DNA from: Entomospira culicis
GTDB taxonomy: Bacteria > Spirochaetota > Spirochaetia > WRBN01
Assembly (NCBI RefSeq): GCF_028748145.1
Contig: NZ_CP118181.1
Span: 1,240,211-1,304,210 of the forward strand
Reading direction: 5' to 3'
Length of the DNA stretch: 64,000 nucleotides
This document shows, piece after piece, positions 61,241 to 64,000 of this stretch; the first letter of the stretch is position 1, and every line of letters begins with the position of its first letter. The notes under the pieces are model-generated. The model did no database searches. It was not told the origin of the DNA and was given only the letters and a program-made list of their open reading frames with translations. The position numbers and the translations under genes are program-made.

Positions 61241-61666
61241 TTATGCCAACTTTGGCCCAGCAATGCACGTCCAACTCGCCTCTACCGCGATCTCATCGCC
61301 GACAAAGACCTTGCCACTCTGCTTGAGTAAAGGACCACCGGCACGCACGTTAGTTACCTCATAGCGCACCGTATCTCCCGGACGCACCTGCTTGCGAAAT
61401 TTAGCCTGCTCCACTTGCGCCAAAAAGAAAAGCTGATCGTTGCCCACCAAGCCTGCAGCGCGTGCGCCCGCTCCACCGCACTGTGCCAAGGCCTCGACCA
61501 ATAAGACTCCCGGCACAACTGGATACTCTGGAAAGTGCCCAGCAAAGTAAAACTCTTCTGCCAAAAAGGTGCGCTTACCTTCGCATCCATCTTTATCTGC
61601 TTTCAATAGCTCGTCAATCATCAAAAATGGCTTTCGATGAGGAATTAAATCTTCTACATTATACAT
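61241..61666 (-). CDS. fabZ: 3-hydroxyacyl-ACP dehydratase FabZ
   Basis: FabZ dehydrates beta-hydroxyacyl-ACP. The 141-residue hot-dog-fold protein has IPHRKPFLMID, the catalytic His in FYFAGHFPEYPVVPGVLLVEALAQ with the partner Glu in the same helix, and FRKQVRPGDTV. GGAGAGG lies before the ATG. It lies 10 bp after fabF and 25 bp before fabV in the minus-strand operon. Confidence 0.95.
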   Translation of the reverse strand: MYNVEDLIPHRKPFLMIDELLKADKDGCEGKRTFLAEEFYFAGHFPEYPVVPGVLLVEALAQCGGAGARAAGLVGNDQLFFLAQVEQAKFRKQVRPGDTVRYEVTNVRAGGPLLKQSGKVFVGDEIAVEASWTCIAGPKLA

Positions 61667-61676
61667 TTAGCCTCTC

Positions 61677-62957
61677 CTATGCTTCGTACTTTTTAAAACA
61701 GACCACACCATTGTGTCCGCCAAATCCCAAGGAATCACTCATCACTGCCTTGAGCTCTACCGCCTGACCAACATGAGGAACGTAATCGAGATCGCACCCT
61801 TCGCCAGCTTGGTCTAAATTAATAGTGGGCGGAACAAAATTTTCAGTGAGTGCCTTAATCGCAACAATCGCCTCGATACCACCAGCCCCCCCCAATGCAT
61901 GCGCGTGCATACTCTTGGTGCTACTGACTTTTAATTTGTAGGCATGCTCACCAAAGGCCAACTTGATAGCTTTGGTCTCACTAGGGTCATTCACCGGCGT
62001 GCTTGTCCCGTGTGCATTGATATACCCAATATCAGTTGGTTCTAAACCAGCATCTGCAAGCGCCAAGGTAAAGGCCTTGGCTGCGCCCGTTCCTTCTGGG
62101 GTAGGACTCGTTAGGTGATAAGCATCACCGGTCATGGCACCGCCGGCAAACTCACAAATAATCTTTGCGCCACGTGCTTTGGCATGCTCATAATCCTCGA
62201 GAATAATGATCCCTGCGCCCTCACCCATCACAAAGCCTGCGCGATCTTTATCAAACGGACGGCTCGCCTTCTGCGGTTGATCGGCAAATTCAGTGGTGAG
62301 CGCAGTAAGCTTAGCAAAGCCTCCGATACTCACCTCGGTGATCGCCGCCTCGGTGCCACCGGCAACCATAATATCAGCGCGACCCGCACGAATCATATCG
62401 GCAGCCATCGTAATAGCATCCGTTCCCGAAGCACAAGCCGTACAGACTACCGCAGTAGGGCCTTTCCAACCCAGACGCATCGCCACGTTACCTGCGCACT
62501 CATTACTGATCAACTTAGGGATAGCCAATGGAGAAATGCCATTAGGGCCTTTCTCAAAAAGCTTGAGCGCAGCATTACCAAACTCATCAAAGCCACCAAT
62601 GCCATTGCCCACAAGAATACCTGCGCGATCTTTATCGTAAGCGCTCTGCTCTAAACCCGATTGTTGATAGGCCTGCACCGCAGCGGCCACAGCAAAATGA
62701 CTAAAAGGTGCCATCTTACGGGCATCCTTATCATCCATATAGAGCGAAGTGTCTAAATTCTTGACCTCTCCAGCAATATGTACAGGAAAGTCGGTGGTAT
62801 CGAATTTGGTAATTCTGCCGATGCCCGACTTGCCAGCCTTCATCGCCTGCCAAGACTCCTCCACCGTGTTACCAAGGGCACTCACCATCCCCATTCCTGT
62901 TACTACAACTCTTCGCCTCATCATCATTTCCTCATCTTCTACGTGATTTTCATGCAA
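61677..62957 (-). CDS. fabF: Beta-ketoacyl-ACP synthase II FabF
   Basis: FabF condenses malonyl-ACP with acyl-ACP. The 426-residue protein shows RVVVTGMGMVSALG, the nucleophile Cys in VVCTACASGTDAI, the two His in NAHGTSTPVNDPSE and HALGGAGGIEA, and SNSFGFGGHN-like SLGFGGHNGVV. I use the TTG start at 62957 because a perfect AAGGAGG lies five to six bases before it. This gives ten extra N-terminal residues; the ATG run at codons 11-13 is the usual family start but has a poorer ribosome site. A hairpin overlaps this start. No acpP lies between fabG and fabF. Confidence 0.95.
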   Translation of the reverse strand: MHENHVEDEEMMMRRRVVVTGMGMVSALGNTVEESWQAMKAGKSGIGRITKFDTTDFPVHIAGEVKNLDTSLYMDDKDARKMAPFSHFAVAAAVQAYQQSGLEQSAYDKDRAGILVGNGIGGFDEFGNAALKLFEKGPNGISPLAIPKLISNECAGNVAMRLGWKGPTAVVCTACASGTDAITMAADMIRAGRADIMVAGGTEAAITEVSIGGFAKLTALTTEFADQPQKASRPFDKDRAGFVMGEGAGIIILEDYEHAKARGAKIICEFAGGAMTGDAYHLTSPTPEGTGAAKAFTLALADAGLEPTDIGYINAHGTSTPVNDPSETKAIKLAFGEHAYKLKVSSTKSMHAHALGGAGGIEAIVAIKALTENFVPPTINLDQAGEGCDLDYVPHVGQAVELKAVMSDSLGFGGHNGVVCFKKYEA

Positions 62958-62990
62958 AATGACCTCCTTCTATCTAAGCCATTTTGCATG
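62951..62990 (-). promoter_or_regulatory. Hairpin enclosing the fabF ribosome-binding site
   Basis: Perfect 11-bp inverted repeat CATGCAAAATG / CATTTTGCATG (62951-62961, 62980-62990) with an 18-nt loop. In the mRNA the AAGGAGG of fabF lies at the loop edge and the TTG start is in the stem. It may control fabF translation or, as DNA, be a regulator site. Confidence 0.55.
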
Positions 62991-63018
62991 CTCCTTCTTT
63001 TAATGACCTAACGGGTCA

Positions 63019-63765
63019 CTATCCCATAAACATTCCACCATTAACATCTAGCGCTACGCCAGTCACATAACGACCCATATCACTAGCAAGATACAAACAT
63101 GCGTTCGCAATGTCTTTAGGTAGACCCATCTCTTGCATCGGAATCTGTGCAACCAAGCCAGCTTTTACCTTTTCTGGGATAACCGCAGTCATTGGGGTGT
63201 CGATAAAGCCGGGGCAGACCGCATTACAACGAATCTTTCGGCGTGCACCTTCGCGTGCAATCGAACGGCTAAAGCCAATCAATCCCGCCTTCGCAGCCGC
63301 GTAGTTGGCCTGACCCAAGTTACCCTGACGCCCCACAATCGAGCTGATGTTGATGATCGATCCGCCTTCGGCGTTCTCCTTCATGTGAGGGAAAGCCTCA
63401 TGTGTAAGGTGGAAGATGCTATTCAAGTTGATGTTGATCACAGCGTTCCAATCATCGGTTGTCATACGTGTAAAGAGCGCATCCTTGGTGATACCAGCAT
63501 TGTTGATCAAGATGTCGATCTTACCACTCTTTGCTACAACAGCCTTAATAAAATTACGACAATCCTCTTCTTTTGCCACATTCAAGATGTGCCCAATTGC
63601 CTTGTCGCTAAAGGTAGGTTGAACCGCGTCTAACTCCCCTTGATTAAGTCCTGTGTAGTGCACAGTTGCACCCTCGCGTAAGAATACACGCACTGTCTCG
63701 GATCCAAGTCCGCCACTTCCACCTGTTACGATAGCAACTTTTCCATCTAATAAACCCATTTGCAT
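63019..63765 (-). CDS. fabG: 3-oxoacyl-ACP reductase FabG
   Basis: FabG is the NADPH-dependent ketoreductase of fatty-acid synthesis. The 248-residue short-chain dehydrogenase has VAIVTGGSGGLGSE (cofactor), ILINNAGITKD, catalytic Ser in IINISSIVGRQGN, YAAAK in ANYAAAKAGLIGFS and PGFIDTPMT. AGAGAGGAG precedes the ATG. It lies between fabD and fabF. A short inverted repeat (TGACC/GGTCA, 63004-63018) follows its stop. Confidence 0.95.
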   Translation of the reverse strand: MQMGLLDGKVAIVTGGSGGLGSETVRVFLREGATVHYTGLNQGELDAVQPTFSDKAIGHILNVAKEEDCRNFIKAVVAKSGKIDILINNAGITKDALFTRMTTDDWNAVININLNSIFHLTHEAFPHMKENAEGGSIINISSIVGRQGNLGQANYAAAKAGLIGFSRSIAREGARRKIRCNAVCPGFIDTPMTAVIPEKVKAGLVAQIPMQEMGLPKDIANACLYLASDMGRYVTGVALDVNGGMFMG

Positions 63766-63819
63766 CGCTCCTCTCTTTCTATCGATTCCTCTTCACAAGA
63801 AGAGGTTATTCTTTCTAAA

Positions 63820-64000
63820 TTACTCTTGCATGCGCGCCAACAGCATCTCTACTTCGGGCATCTGCATACAACGGAACATCTCGTAATTTGCACCATTACC
63901 ACGCATCAACGCGCTCAAGACATTGCCTGGCCCAACCTCTACTGCCACTCGCTCACGAAAACGCGTTTGCGCATCAGAAATGATCCCTTGCCATAAGACA
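63820..64000 (-). CDS. fabD: Malonyl-CoA:ACP transacylase FabD, C-terminal fragment (runs off the window)
   Basis: The last 59 codons of an open frame that enters from the right edge, ending in TAA at 63822-63820. The stretch WQGIISDAQTRFRERVAVEVGPGN followed by VLSALMRG matches the C-terminal FabD motif (xFVEVGPGxVLxGL). Position immediately upstream of fabG agrees with the common fabD-fabG order. The active-site Ser lies outside the window. A small hairpin CCTCTT/AAGAGG (63788-63805) separates it from fabG. Confidence 0.85.
   Translation of the reverse strand, partial: VLWQGIISDAQTRFRERVAVEVGPGNVLSALMRGNGANYEMFRCMQMPEVEMLLARMQE

Overview
The window looks like a chromosomal segment of a spirochaete. 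The pointers are a FabV/TER-type enoyl reductase beside fabD-fabG-fabF-fabZ, a MurA with Asp in place of the catalytic Cys, an lcp(lytR)-rsfS pair, a TPR membrane protein behind rpe, several FlbD-like small proteins, and many small lipoproteins with short, loose lipoboxes. This placement rests on gene content only; genus and species cannot be fixed from the sequence. Coding density is high and base composition moderate, with AT-rich intergenic DNA. There is no rRNA, CRISPR array, insertion sequence or prophage.

Layout. 1-11.4 kb: rho (partial) divergent from ruvB; three FlbD-like ORFs; gatCA; ftsH; trmB; a ferritin-like/VIT metal transporter; murA. 11.4-18.5 kb: secA, then three related lipoproteins with repeat-encoded stalks, each with its own strong promoter and terminator, then a TraB/GumN-like protein. 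18.5-26.6 kb: a minus-strand run deoD-queG-SBP-phosphohexomutase, two more paralogous lipoproteins, then apt-ldh2. 26.6-29.4 kb: two tandem DNA methyltransferases, each fused to an HNH nuclease domain. They are nearly identical outside a divergent central recognition region. 29.4-42 kb: uvrA-valS, rpe-TPR, secreted proteins, a yhfZ-yhfY regulator pair, sppA, initiator tRNA. 42-54 kb: lipoprotein-lcp-rsfS-ABC transporter-GIN-like protein-tgt, a repeat-type protein, cysteine desulfurase, a methyltransferase, a solute-binding lipoprotein, tRNA-Cys. 54-64 kb: tyrS with an unusual glycine-zipper insertion, a YmdB-like protein without its metal ligands, a ThiY-like lipoprotein, a large MBL/cyclic-nucleotide-binding protein with a decayed duplicate of its tail beside it, and the minus-strand fabD-G-F-Z-V operon.

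How genes work together. Most genes are housekeeping: Holliday junction and excision repair, tRNA charging and modification (gatCA, valS, tyrS, tgt, queG, trmB), protein export and quality control (secA, ftsH, sppA), peptidoglycan synthesis (murA, LCP protein) and fatty-acid synthesis. The accessory interest lies in the twin methyltransferase-HNH genes, the lipoprotein families, and a recurring promoter layout. In that layout a sigma70-like -10 box ends only 6-9 nt before the start codon, with no usable Shine-Dalgarno, in ten genes. These are candidates for leaderless mRNAs, alongside other genes with classical AAGGAG sites.
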